From assembly GCA_031216915.1 (NCBI GenBank), contig CM062295.1:181798927-181862926 (forward strand): a stretch of 64,000 nt of DNA, given 5' to 3'. The number at the start of each line of letters is the position of its first letter. The first letter of the stretch is position 1. Below are positions 1 through 12,900 of the stretch, one piece after another. The translations under genes were made by a program, and so were the position numbers. Below the pieces are notes generated by a model that was not told the DNA's origin, made no database searches, and saw only the letters and a list, made by a program, of their open reading frames with translations. The stretch comes from Pictodentalium vernedei. Taxonomy: Eukaryota; Mollusca; Scaphopoda; Dentaliida; Dentaliidae.

Positions 1-952
1 TGTGGTGGGTTGCAGGGATGGTGGAACAAGGGGCTACCCATCGTCAGGTCGGTGAAGCCATTGGTGTGCATCATACGGTGATCACCAGAGCCGGGGCAAG
101 ATTTCAGCAGGATGGCACACCAGTCAGACGACATGGTGGTGGCAGAGGCAGGGCAACGTCTGCAGCTGAAGACCGGTTTTTGATCATTCAGGTCCGTAGG
201 AACCGCTTTGACACAGCAATCCAGCTTCGCAGTGACCTTCAGAATACATCCAGGGTAAATGTTTCGACGCAGACTATCCGGGCAAGGTTGCACGAAGGTG
301 GTCTCCGATCGAGAAGACCACATGTATTCGCATTCATCTGTTCCAGAACCACCGCCAGGCTTGATATGATTGGGCCATGGATCACGTTGGATGGACCAGA
401 GAAGATTAACGACCTGTCCTTTTTACAGATGAGTCAAGGTACTGCCTAGACAACACAGCGTTCTGGGGTATGTAGAAGACCAGGAGAGCGATTCTGTGCA
501 CGCAACATTGCTGAGCATGGCCGCTATGATGGAGGGTCAATAATGGTCTGTGGCGGCATCAGCTGGGGCTGGCGTACAGAACTCTGTGGTACATTGACTG
601 CACAGCGGTATAGTGATGAGATCCTGGATGCCCACGTCAGATTGTATGCAGGTGCAGTGGGTGATAGATTCATTCTGATAGACGATAATGCCCGTCCTCA
701 TGCTGCCCATGCTGTCCGGGAGTACCGACAGAGGGAGGGGATTCACTGGTCAGCAAGATCCCCTGACCTCAATCCTATCGAACATGTCTGGAATGAGTTG
801 CAATTTCAATCCGTCCAGTCCAACAAAGAAGTGTCCAGGAGCTTGGTGCCATGCTGGTCCAAGAATGGAACAACATCTTGAATCTGATTGGGGGCATGAG
901 AAGGCTTTGTCAAGCTGTAATTAACAATAATGAGTCTCATACTCGATATTGA
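1..952 (+). pseudogene. Tc1/mariner-like transposase remnant
   Basis: Cut-and-paste DNA transposase (DD34E group) of a Tc1-like element, cut by the window edge. Seen: an N-terminal helix-turn-helix like paired domains (GATHRQVGEAIGVHHTVITR, from about 30), FTDESRY with the first catalytic Asp near 430, VMVCGGIS near 543, LIDDNARPH near 680 with the second Asp, and SPDLNPIEHVWNEL near 765 with the final Glu. It ends near 952. The parts lie in different frames: the DESRY block is out of frame with both the N-terminus and the DDNARPH block, so at least two frameshifts break it. It lies upstream of the first recognisable DDO exon, presumably inside a DDO intron. Confidence 0.85.
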
Positions 953-2715
953 ACCCATATCAGTTCGATCCGTCAACTTTTTGGCAAATCTGAAAAATTT
1001 CCTCTTTTACCAGGAAGATACATTTTCCATGGTTAAAGTATTCAAAGGCTAAAAAATAATGTCAAACAAAATCTTAATTTCTGTGCTTAAATCATTAAAG
1101 ATATAATTAAAAATAAAATATATACACTTTTCATAACAATATTTCAACTAAAACGTAAAACAGGTAGTTGGATATATTTGGTGCTTAGCAAACTTTGAGT
1201 AGTATAATACGCCTTGCGCTAAAGTAATAATCACAATTTTTTACAGTTTGCTATTTGGCACGTCGTGATTTTTCTGTTTCTCTTCTTATAGAACCTAGAC
1301 AAGTACTGATCATAATGAGACCGATGCTCGACATTATTATTATGAAATTACAATAATTTAATTTTAACCATGACGCTATGAACCGGTCTTTCGAAATTAA
1401 AATCAGTCATTTATGTTCTAGCTTGTGGACTGGTTTCAGTAAAATCCTTGATTGTCTTTCTTTCACAGCGCTGCAAGAAGGGTTGGTATTAAAGTAATAA
1501 ACTGTATTGTAACAACAATTTTATTTTAATTTTATAACATCCTTTGCTTGGCTTGCGTAGGGTACAGTTCTTGACTGCACCTATCAAAATCATGACGAAA
1601 CCATTGCTCTTATTCGTAATGAGGAAAGGGGCTATTGGAAAAATTCATGGCTTTCCATTCGCTGTCTCTTTCTCCCCGGGATAGGGTACGTATGGCTGTA
1701 GAAGAATATAGAGTATAGTAAGTCTCATTTGATTATTAAGAATATTTAACGCCTAAAAAGTTAAAAAGCTGTTTCGCAGGCCTCCTGCATGGTCCTTCTG
1801 GCTACCACATGCCCTCTTCTTATAACTATTGCAAACTGAAGAAAATACAAATTAAACGGTTTATGTCTGATATTTTACCCAAGTTAATAAAATTGATAAA
1901 TTTGTCCCTTGAGTGCAACAAGGCTTTGCAATTCTTTAGCACCCAAGGGACAAAATACAATACCACCCATGCTATTCTGTAGATCACGAGGCTTAAAACA
2001 TAAAACAAACCAAGAACATAAACTTTTGATAGCAAAGAAACAATTACAAAAATAAAATAAGAAACCGCCTGCCCACATGCAATTTTACAATTGAGAAACA
2101 GAAGCTCAACGTTGTGGGGCCTAAGGAGAGTTTTTTTTCTTTCGAAACCTATATTTTTTAATCAAAGATTATAGTTTAGACAACGGAATAGGAAAATACG
2201 TCTCACCATTTAACATGTGATAACCGCCCATTTATTATCATTTTACATTACTACCCCCCCCCCCCCTCCCCGACACACAGACGCACGCACGCGCGCCCAC
2301 ATGCACGCACGCCCACACGCACACACAGAAACAAATTTAAAATAAATTCACGATAATTTCTATATGGGATTAATCAAAAATTCAAAAACCTAGACAGGGA
2401 AACATTCTGCCTACAGTAACTGTTAGGACCCCAGTCAGACCCCCACATGGAATTTGCAAGCAACGTATAGAGCCCTTATAAAAGAAGGACATTAAAGCCA
2501 TCGAAAATACACAGACATTAAACTAACCCATGGGCTTAGCAACCTACCATATGGTGAACAACTAAAAAGCTTAAACAACCAACACTGAAATTTAGAAGAC
2601 GCATGGAAGATATGGTGGAAACTAAAGAAATAATTCGAGATTCTTATGACACAGGAGTTACGGCCGAGTTGTGCAACCTGTCCTCTGATTCATTAACAAG
2701 AGGTCTTCGATTTAC
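953..2715. other. Intron sequence, no recognised gene
   Basis: AT-rich sequence with no coding signal I can support. It contains a poly-C run and alternating purine-pyrimidine stretch at about 2254-2335 (CA/CG-rich). I searched it for the missing FAD-domain exons of DDO and saw none. Confidence 0.4.
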
Positions 2716-2971
2716 TCCTTCACTCAACGCAACGGCCAAAACCGGCCAGCGTTATTCACAAAAAAACACTATTCAATTTTCATTATTTTTAAATTGTTTT
2801 TTGTCAAAAACATAACTTACAAACTGTTATTAGAACGAGCTCATTGAGCTCCTCCCAACGAGGTATCACATTAAATTATGTTTTTGACGCAAAAAGTGAA
2901 ACAAAATAGCTATTCAAGAGTTGTGTTTTCAAGTATCGCCTGCCTTTCATGTTAGGTTAAGTTAATAAAAC
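2716..2971 (+). mobile_element. TTAA-type palindromic MITE, family A, decayed copy 1
   Basis: Left end matches CAACGCAACGGCCAAAACCG and right end CTTTCATGTTAGGTTAAGTTAA. The central arms around GAACGAGCTCATTGAGCTC are mutated and no longer pair well. Confidence 0.6.
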
Positions 2972-3064
2972 AGAAGCACCGAAGAGATGAACAAAGAAAT
3001 ATTTCACTGCAAGAGTCATTCGTCATTGGAATAGTTGTGAAAAGATGTACGCGACGCAGCTCGT

Positions 3065-3189
3065 GCTCGTCGAGCTCGTTCCAGTGAGGGGTCATAACCT
3101 ATGTTTTTGAGACAAAAAATAAAAAAATGAGTTATTCAAGAATTTTCTTTGCAAGTGTCGTCTGCTTTTCATGTTAGGTAAAGAGTTAA
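3065..3189 (+). mobile_element. TTAA-type MITE, family A, right half only (copy 2)
   Basis: Only the right half is recognisable, from the GAGCTCGTTCC arm to GTTAGGTAAAGAGTTAA. It stops about 20 bases before the DDO exon at 3210, so its end borders the polypyrimidine tract of that splice acceptor. Confidence 0.7.
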
Positions 3190-3209
3190 CTGCCTGTTTC
3201 TTTTTGCAG

Positions 3210-3311
3210 CTGGTAGGCGAATTTGACATCCTTGTGAACTGTGCTGGACTTGCAAATCGTGAATTATTGAACGACAAAAAGATGTATACGACTCGGGGAC
3301 AAGTTACCAGA
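3210..3311 (+). CDS. DDO: DDO exon a (VNC-GL and RGQV segment)
   Basis: This exon has 34 codons in phase 0. The acceptor is tgtttctttttgcag and the donor is gtgagt. It encodes LVGEFDILVNCAGLANREL and ends MYTTRGQVTR. In the family, VNC-G is part of the FAD-binding domain and the Arg-Gly-Gln turn precedes the strand leading to the substrate domain. The start is set by the splice acceptor, because the reading frame continues open 5' into the intron. A palindromic MITE ends only about 20 bases before this exon. Confidence 0.88.
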
Positions 3312-6300
3312 GTGAGTACACATTTCTGTTCATTCGATTTACTACTATTCCGAGCAATCTACTTTTCAAGAGAAGAAATTTAAGTTTTGGTTTTGTATGG
3401 CGTCTGTGTGCTCTGCCTTATACTTCTTAACCCTTTACCCAACGTAACGGCCAAAACCGGCCAGCGCTATTCTAAAAAATCGCCTATTAATTTTAATTAT
3501 TTTTTTCATTTTTTGTCTCAAAAACATAGGTTATGACCCCCCCATTGGAACGAGCTCGTTCCAATGAGGGGTCATAACCTATGTTTTTGAGACAAAAAAT
3601 GAAAAAAATAGTTATTCAAGAATTTTTTTTACAAGTGTCGTCTGCTTTTCATGTTAGGTAAAGGGTTAAAAGAGAATAAAAGATGTTTGTTTGTTTTGTT
3701 TGTTTTATTGGGGTTTAACGACACTTTCAACTGCTAGAGTCACATCGTGTCGGACAGTTTTAAAGATGGGGAAGCCGGTGTACTCGGAGAGAACCATTTA
3801 GCACCCCATGCAATTGTCAGACTTTCCAACTTTCAACTTACTTCATAAAGGATGTAAAATTGCTTGTGGGTTTTGAATCGTCTTTAACGGTGTCTTGCCT
3901 TCAGATTGTTATTTTTCTATCTTCTGCCTCAAGAGTTGTCACAATCCCGCAAACCCATAAGGTCCAGACATTTCAAATAGAGTACTGAAACAGTGTGTAG
4001 ACCGCCTCGCTTCATCAATACCAATCATATTTCAGAACTCGATAGACCACGGTGCACTACCAAAATGACTTGATCAACGCAAATATATTTTGTATTTTCA
4101 AAAAGGGAGATAAACACACAGCAGAAAATTATTCGCCTGTATCCCTAACCTCAGTGCCATGTAACCTTCTCGAACACATGATCTGTAGACATATGCTGAA
4201 TCACCTCGATAAGCACAAAGTAAGTACTAACATCAGTAAATCATTGATTTGGAGCGGGTTACGAGTTACTCCTGCGAAACACAGCTTGCAGTCACAACCC
4301 ATGACATATTACAATCATTTGACCAAGGCAAACAAGTCGACATAGCCATAGCCATACTGTACTTCTCCAAAGCATTCAACACAACCCCGGCCGACAGACT
4401 CTTCCATAAAATAGAGCAATACACAAAGGAAAATGTGAGAAGCTCCAGAAGGGGAATTCTCAGATAAAGTAACCGTTGATCCTGGTGTAGACCAAGAAAC
4501 TGTCGTGTGTCCAATACTTTTCCTATGTCACATCAACGATCTCCCGAGCTCAGTAAAATCATCAATAAGGCTATTTGCAGACGACTGTCTATTGTACGGG
4601 CATATAAAGAACAAGCGGGATCACATCACCATACAAGACAACCAAACTTGTCTAGGAATGGGCATCAGTCTGAGGAATTCACTTTCACGCCAAAAAATGC
4701 TACATTCTGAGCATCAGACGAAAAAGTCGTCGATTCTACACTCTAACGGCCATATACTAGAACATATCCCACCTAACCTTATCCACGGCCTACAAATACA
4801 TGGAGATCTTAAATGAAAAGAACACATCAACAACGTAAGTAAAGAGGCAAACTCTACCCTCGGATTCCTCCACAGGAACCCCCAACACTGTCCATGAGAA
4901 TGCCGAAGAACAGCCTACATTGCACTCGTAAGATAGATAATGGAATATGGAGCTATCATTTGCGACTTGTACACAAAGCAAGATATCACAAAACTAAAAA
5001 CCATACAAAGAAGGGGTGCAAGATTCATCACGAAAAACAGTAAATCAAGAGAAGAGAGGTATATGACAAAAATTCTGGAGAAACTGAAACCACCTTTTTT
5101 TACAATTCAGAAACTAGAGGATCGCGGTCGCTCATTGGTTATGGTATTGGACTTCAAACCGAAAGGCCCATGATTCGATCACAGCCAGGAGAAACTGCGT
5201 TGTGTCCTTGGGTAGGGCACTTCATCCCGATTGTCCACGTGGGGTCGCGGTGGTGCTGTGTACTATGCCATACTGCACGTCGACGGTGCACCTGTCTTCA
5301 ATCAATGCTAACCCCGCTTGTGTGGCACTACGTTGGGGAGTCTGACCTGCATCGTATCATCTTCAGTAAAAAACAATGGTATATCCGAAACTGAACCAGC
5401 TTGTAAAATAGACCAATACAAAATTCGTTGTTTGTGCGCAAAGCAATCGATTGGAACCACCTGGACAAACCACGAAAAAGCTGTAGCAAATAGCATAAGA
5501 ATGGGCTTCAAATCTGTCATAGCGGACCTTCAACATAGACCCCTCTCTCTCGTCCGTCATATTTTAGTCCATCAGAGACTCTGTGGCGTATCTATACAGA
5601 TACAGATCAGATGAGACAGCTGATCTCCAACACGACTGGATTTATGGAACACGCATTGGTCACGAATAGAAAAGTGCCTGACCTACCACCAACTGGGGGA
5701 TGGACAATTGTTGCTATAGATAGACAATCCTCGAAAACAAAACAATTCTGGAACGTTTTCAGTTTTCTGACGGCTCGCCTTCGCTTTTCAAAGAATATAC
5801 TTTATCTGTGAAAAAATGAATATCTTTAGAAACATGCGCATTTCGCTTCAATGCACCATATTTGAGTTATCAGTAAAAACTAGTACGATATGGGAAAGTC
5901 AATACGTGTTACGAAAATCTTCGTGCTGGGCTTTCATTTGGGGTATGATGATGTGAAAGTTGTTACGTCATAGGCCGAGTTTTCATTGATTTTCGTTCCA
6001 GCAGTCCAGTTATTTTGAGATTAGTGGCTTAGTCCACCCTACACTGTATGTAAACAAGGAGGGTGGCCCTATCACTTTATGACGGAATGTACGTAACGTA
6101 AATATATCACGCCCGAAAAGTTGTCGCATTACGTCGTTTATTTCTAGAAATCTTCAGGTTTAGTCATTTCGTTTTTCTACCATGGTCTTTTTTCCATTGA
6201 TTTTACAGAAAAATTCAACCTTTTATCGAGCGGTCCTATCTCATTTCTAGTGTATTTTCTTGGCGAAGGGGTTATTTTCATCGACTGATATTCATACTCT

Positions 6301-6856
6301 TAGACATATTTGGAAGAAGGGGAGGGAGTAACGTCGATGATATTTGGAGCCTCTTGTAGGTAAGACGTATTGTACATGGTCGCCAGCATTCGGATAACCG
6401 AATAAGATGATTTTTACTCATGGATCGATCCGTTTTGTCAACTGCCTTTACTCTTTATGAAATACTAATGTTTATTTATCACGACTTATTTGTGGAAAGG
6501 CAAAGTGAGATTTCTTTTCTTCTTTTTTATCTATTAACTCTTTAACTCTTTACTTAACCAATCGGTCTCATCCGCCCGCGTAATTTACAAATTAAGCAGT
6601 TGAAAAAAAAATGTATTCAAAACATTTCAACAAAACCATACCATGTGACCCCTAAGTGGAACGGCGTCATCCCAACAAGACAAACTGGTAAAATGTCCCA
6701 ACAATGCGACCCCAAACAAGACTATCTCAACAAGACGATTTTTTTCTCATCAATTATGGGGGAAATTTACTTTAAAAAAGAACGTGTACATTACAATGTA
6801 TGCTATTTGAAGTACTCCAGGGTTTTATTTTATGCATGTGTTTGGGAGTTTTGTTG

Positions 6857-6918
<62 letters not shown>

Positions 6919-9900
6919 TGATTTTCTAGAGCGTAAAACCACAAATAGTGCTCTAAAACGCTTGACAGAAATAAATACACTTTTTCTGAAATAAAGAGTC
7001 ACATCTGTTTTGGTTGCCTCTTAGAGAGGTTCAGGAGAATGCTTCAGTAAATAGGAAAAAGTTTTAAGATTTCTTTTGAAGACATCGAGAGTTTCTGAAA
7101 TTCTGACACTAATTGGCAGGGAATTTTACAATCTGGGACCCATGACGGAGAACACACGATCATGAGCCTGACGAGATCTGCTAAAAGGTACAACTAGTTG
7201 AATTTGGTTTTTAGATCTGAGACTGCGTGATGGTTTATATACAGTGAGGAGCTCTTGCAGGTAAACTGGAGCCAGTTTGTGGATACATTTGAGTACTAAG
7301 ATCAATATTTTGAAATCAATTCTCTGTTTAACTGGAAGCCAATGTAGTTGTCTTAGAACAGAACAGATGTTATGTGTTCAGAGCGTTTGGTACCAGTAAT
7401 TATCCTAGCAGCAGTATTCCGAACTTTTTGAAGCTTCTGAATCAGGCACTGGGACAGCCCCACTGACACTGAATTACAATAGTCTAGTTGTGAGGTGATG
7501 AAGGAGTGCACAAGTTTTTCAAGTGCTGGCTGGTTAAGATAAGGTCGCAGTCTTCCAACATTACGAAGCTGCCAGTAGCATTTTTGACATATTTTATTAA
7601 TATGGATGTCTAGTTTTAAATTTGAGTCCATAATCAGTCCAATATTCCTGGTCGATTCACTTTTCATAGTGATGTTGTTTCCAACCAGAATTGTAACAGA
7701 GGGTGTAGGCATGCGAACCCCGGATATCACTAAGAATTCAGTTTTAGAGTCATTCATTTTCAGTTTCAAGTCTATCATCCATTCCCGCACGAGATTCATG
7801 CAAGTTTTCATGTTATTGACTGCGGTGAATGAGTCACTTGGAACAGATGGGTTGAATGTGATGTACAGTTGGGTGTCGTTTGTGTACAGATGATATGTCA
7901 TGCCATGCTTTTTAAGAAGGCGGCCTAGAGAAGAAGTGTACAGAGTAAACAAGAGTGGTCCAAGAACTGAGCCCTGGGGAACACCACACTTTAACGTCCT
8001 GCTTTCTGAACCGATCTTATTGATATATATTTGTTGTCTGCGACCTTCTAGATATGATGCAAACCACGATAAGACAGTTCCACATATGCCATGCTGTTTC
8101 AATGTCTGCATGAGAATACCATGGTCGACTATGTCGAATGCTGCTGACAAATCCAAGAGAACAAGCAGTACAGCCTTATTCTCAGACACTGATTTAACAA
8201 AGTCATTGTTGACTCGCAGTAGGGCTGTTTCTGTACTGTGGTTGGCTTTATATGCAGACTAGAAAGGCTCTAAAAGATCATTTTCATGCAGATGATTCTT
8301 GAGTTGTAAAGCAACAACCCTTTCCAATAATTTCGACAGGACAGAGAGGTTCGATACTGGTCGATAATTCTTCAGGTTGTCAGGATCAAGAGATGGTGTC
8401 TTGATGAGTGGAGTAACAAGTGCTCTTTTCAATGGTTTTAGAACAAAACCCTCATGTAGGGATGTAGATATAATAGATGTTATTGCTGGCAGAAGATAAT
8501 CAATTGTCTCTTTCAAAAGGAATGTAGGAATTTGATCTAGATCATTGGATTTATTGGATGATGATAAAGTCATTTTTCGAATGTCTTCTTCTGAGACAGA
8601 GTGAAAATTAGAAAAATCAATTTTAAGGTCAAAACAATCAAACTCTGGTGGTTCACATGATGGTATACTATCCAGAATTACTTGAATTTTAGTTATGAAA
8701 TAATCGCTGATTTTCTCCAGAATTTCTTCAGTATTTAGATGATTTTGGAGAATGACTTTTTGTTCTTTACCAAGGAGACTATTGGTTGGCGAGAACCGCA
8801 CCCTTGCATTAAATGATGATCTTATTAGTTGTATTTCTTTGGTGGAAGAACATCTGCCGGTGAACCTCAAGCTTCGTTTTATTGTAAAGACGCTCAAGTC
8901 TGCGACGCTGTTGTATAGCAACTCTAACATCTTCTGTAAACCACTCCACTTTTTCCCTATGAGTTATAATTTTTGACTTGGGTGGTGCATGTTCATCCAC
9001 GATGCCCTTAAGAGTTTCTTCAAATAAAGATAGCAATTGCTCAGATGATTCATGACTACTACAAACATAATTCGAACACAGAATTGATGAACTGATATCC
9101 ATTTTCAAGCCATCAATATTTAGGGATTTATATTTTCGATAAGTAATTTTCTTGGGAGGAATTTTTGAAGTTGATAATGTCAATTCGGCCAAGACCGCAT
9201 AGTGATCAGACAATGCTGGATCTGTGACATGGACATTTTGTACTGACATGCTGTTACTTTGACGAACAAGAATTAGATCCAAGCTGTGTCCTCTCTTGTG
9301 GGTAGGTTTTGAGACCAGTTGTGAATAGCGAAATGATTCACACAAATTTGTGAATTGCTTGGCAAAAGTGTCATTTAAATTGTCAACATGGATGTTGAAA
9401 TCACCAGCAATAGCTATATCACATCCATACAAGGCATAGAAGGACAGACATTCTGAAAATTTATTTAGAAACTGTGCTGATGTAAGTTTAGTTTAAACAA
9501 TATTTATTTGCAAATGTACAAGCAAACATAGTGTGATTAAAAAAAGCTGGTGTAAGTTTTTTTTTTCTTTTTGATGGTGGCGGTCGGTAAACTACGAGTA
9601 ATCGAAGTGAACGGTTCCTCGACATGAGGCAGTCTATCATTTCAAAAGATGGCGGAGATTTGTATAAATCAGGATGTTGTTTTATGTTTAAGGCATCACT
9701 GTGGATGACTGCTACACCGCCACCTCTACTCCCCCGTGAGTTGTGTAAGATAGAGAAACCCAGTGGAAATAGTTGTCCAACGGAAAAACTGTCACTATCA
9801 TTTTCTTTCAACCACGTTTCAGTTAGAGCCAAAACACTGAGATTGTTATCTAGTATGAAGTCCTTTAGATCATGTTCCTTCTCAGAAACAGATCTTGTAT

Positions 9901-12900
9901 TAAGTAATCCAAAGTTCAAATCAGGTACTTTGTTCCTCGCAGATCTGGCATTGACCGTTGAAAATATTATATTGGAGGTAGTTTTGTAATGAGCTGTATC
10001 TTTGTGGATTAAACTAATGTTACTGAAATTCACACCTGAATTAGTGTCTTTTGACAGCCTGTCTGTGTTGTAATTAGACAGTTTCTGTTTGGTATACTTT
10101 GTGTGATCTGTTGATGGGATAACAAAACTCTGGTTTCAATATCCTTTCTTTTTTCAAGGTTTTGAAAACACTAGCTTTGAGTCTATGCTTAATATGGTTC
10201 ATTGTTTTGTTGATAAATTGAGATCATCTGAGGTGTAACTGATCAAACACGTTTTTATTGTCCACAATTTATAACACCAGTCTCTTGTAACATCAGGTGT
10301 GAAATAACTATTTCCAATTAGCAGTGAACTAGGTGTGAAATGAATCTAACAGTCCCAGCTAAATTGGAACAATGGGTTAGATAATCCTGGCTAACTGGTG
10401 AATTGAATTTTGAAACAAGACGGGAAAAATCTTCGACATGTTTCAAGATTAAACAGAGAACTGGATTCAAAATATTGATCTTAGGATAAAAAACTGCAGC
10501 AAATAGCTTCTTGTAACAAAGCGTGGCGCCTCTGTTAACTGGTAGCGTACCATGTTTTTGGGGGTTGTCAAAATTTTGTTCACATATTATTGCTTTGTTA
10601 CTACTAATGGCAGAGTGCCTTTAGGCACTCTCCCATTTAATTGTAACATGGTAAATCCAGCCAAACTTAATAATATCACACCAAAAATTTACTGAAGTAC
10701 ATCCACAGAATATGAAGCTTTTTAGCTCTGGTACCCACACTTCAGGATAAAGCCCCAAAATGGGCTTCCAGCACTCAACCAGTTTATTGAAATGTCTTTG
10801 TCCAAAAGTAAGCCGTGTCGTCTTGTTGGGAATAAACCAGTGGAACGCGCTCGTTGAGCGCGTTCCAGTGAGGGGTCACATAATATGGTGTTTTTGAATA
10901 TTTTGAAAAAAATAATATTTAAAATAATAATTATTAATTTTTTTATCCTATCCGTTTGGTAAAGGATTAATAGGGTTATTATTCGTATGCTTACAAGTCT
11001 GTTTATAGGGATAATATGTCGTAAAGAATCCTTTTCTGCCTTTTCATATACGAATTTGGAGACATTTGCATTAAATCATTTATCACATCCATTAGTGGTA
11101 ACTACTGCATTGGATCACATCTGAGCTATTCTAGACAACCTATTGAGCTTATTCATAGTTCTCTTGCTATTATTGAAAAAGACACGCCATCAGATTTGGA
11201 GAAGTACCTTGGCGGAACCTTGGGGTGGGGGATTACTGCTGTTTAAACTGAGGTCAATGTCGCTTGAGCTTACTTAAAGGAAACGTTGGGAATGACGGTG
11301 AAAATGAGTGCCAAATGCGTAATTTAGAAGAAGTGGAAACCATGGAACACCTTCCTTTAAAGTGTCTAAAATACCAGTCAGACACAATGTGATCCATCAG
11401 AGGTATAATGGGTGAGTGGGATGGGAGAATGCAGAATATGTGGTTATTAGGTGACACACAGGAGAGGGATAGTATGCTTATCGGAGAAATTTGGGAAGAA
11501 TGAGGTACGGGATGTCACCAAACAGTTCGTTTCCGGGTTTTGGGAGGAGAGAAGAGGCATGGAGATAGGGTGGCATTTGGGAGCACATGGGCAGTCAAGG
11601 CCTTCTCCCCTGAGAACCGTAACAAATCAGCACCTGGCCGAATGGTATTATTATTATATTATGCCTGGAAACATTTATTGCGTGCTATATTCAATTTATA
11701 TTCATTTTTTTCTGTCAAGGACGTGTATTAATTTATGATGTGACTTTCTGATGGAGAAACTAACAATATAACGCATAATACCTGTACACCTACATATGGA
11801 TATGTTGATGTTCTCCGATGGTTTCTTGTATATTTCTCGAGCTATCAACTTTTACGTATGAAATTATTTTTATTGATAGGATACTGTTAGTTATAACTTA
11901 GCTAACGGAGCTCTTTGTGTGTTGAAGTTTAACGACACTTTCAACAGCCCGGGTCACATCATGTCGGGCAGTTTTATAGATGGGGAAATACCCGGTGAAT
12001 TTATTTATTTTATTTTTAATGGTGTTTAAGGTCACATACTTAATCCCAATGGCTAATCGTGACCGTGACAGTTTTACGGGTGGAGGAAGCCGGAGTACCC
12101 GGAGAGAACCACCGAGCATCGACGAGCAGCTGTCAGCTCCTCAACATTCTAACTCTGTTCAAGCTCCGTTCAAGCAGGATTACAGCGGTTGAAGACATGT
12201 GCACCATCGACGTGCAGTAGGCCTTAGTACACGACGTCATCGTGCCCCCATGTAGGCAACCGGGATAACGTGCCTTGACCAAGGACACAACGCTGGTCGT
12301 CCCGGACGGGGATCGAACTCTGGACCTCTAGCATAGAAGTCCAACAGTCTGCCACTGAGCCACCGCGCTCCCACCCGGTGAAAACCACTGAGAAATGGAG
12401 AGTAACTGTCGGACTTTCTCCAGCTTCCTAACCCAGCACATCGGAGAGTTGGTATCGGTTGAAGATAGGTGCATCGCCATTGTGCCCTACACCTCAGAAC
12501 ACAGCGTAATCACGAGTTAGCAGAGCTAGCTGTGGCTCAGTTAGTGTAGGTGAAGGCTGCAAGCCGAGAGGTCCCCTGTTCGAATCCCACCTGCGGCAGC
12601 CGCGTTGTGTCCTTGTGCAAGACACTTCACCCCCATTGCCCACGTGGGAGCACGGTGACGTTGTGTACTAAGGCGTACTGCACGTCGACGGTGCACCTCT
12701 CTTCTACCAATGCTAACCCTGCTTGTGTGGAGTTAGTATGTTGGGGAGCTGACAGTTGCTCGGTGGTTCTCTCCGGCTTCATCTACCCGTAAAACTGTCG
12801 TGGTCATGGTTAGCCATTGTGCATAAATATGTGACCTTAAACACCAATAAATATATAATAAATTAATTAATTAAATAGAGCTAGCTGCATGGATTGAAAT

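Noticed and set aside
1..3200. Searched for DDO N-terminal exons (GxGxxG FAD motif, YLPWL-like segment)
   Set aside because: No matching peptide in any frame, so the missing exons are taken to be upstream of the window.
6772..7002. Open frames with long Ile or Leu runs
   Set aside because: They are translations of the (ATA)n/(TTA)n microsatellites, as also at 21887-22108.
7606..8262. Plus-strand frames of 95 and 120 codons
   Set aside because: Shadows of the minus-strand reverse transcriptase frame.
9624..9989. 121-codon plus-strand frame
   Set aside because: It is antisense to the LINE endonuclease coding remnant.
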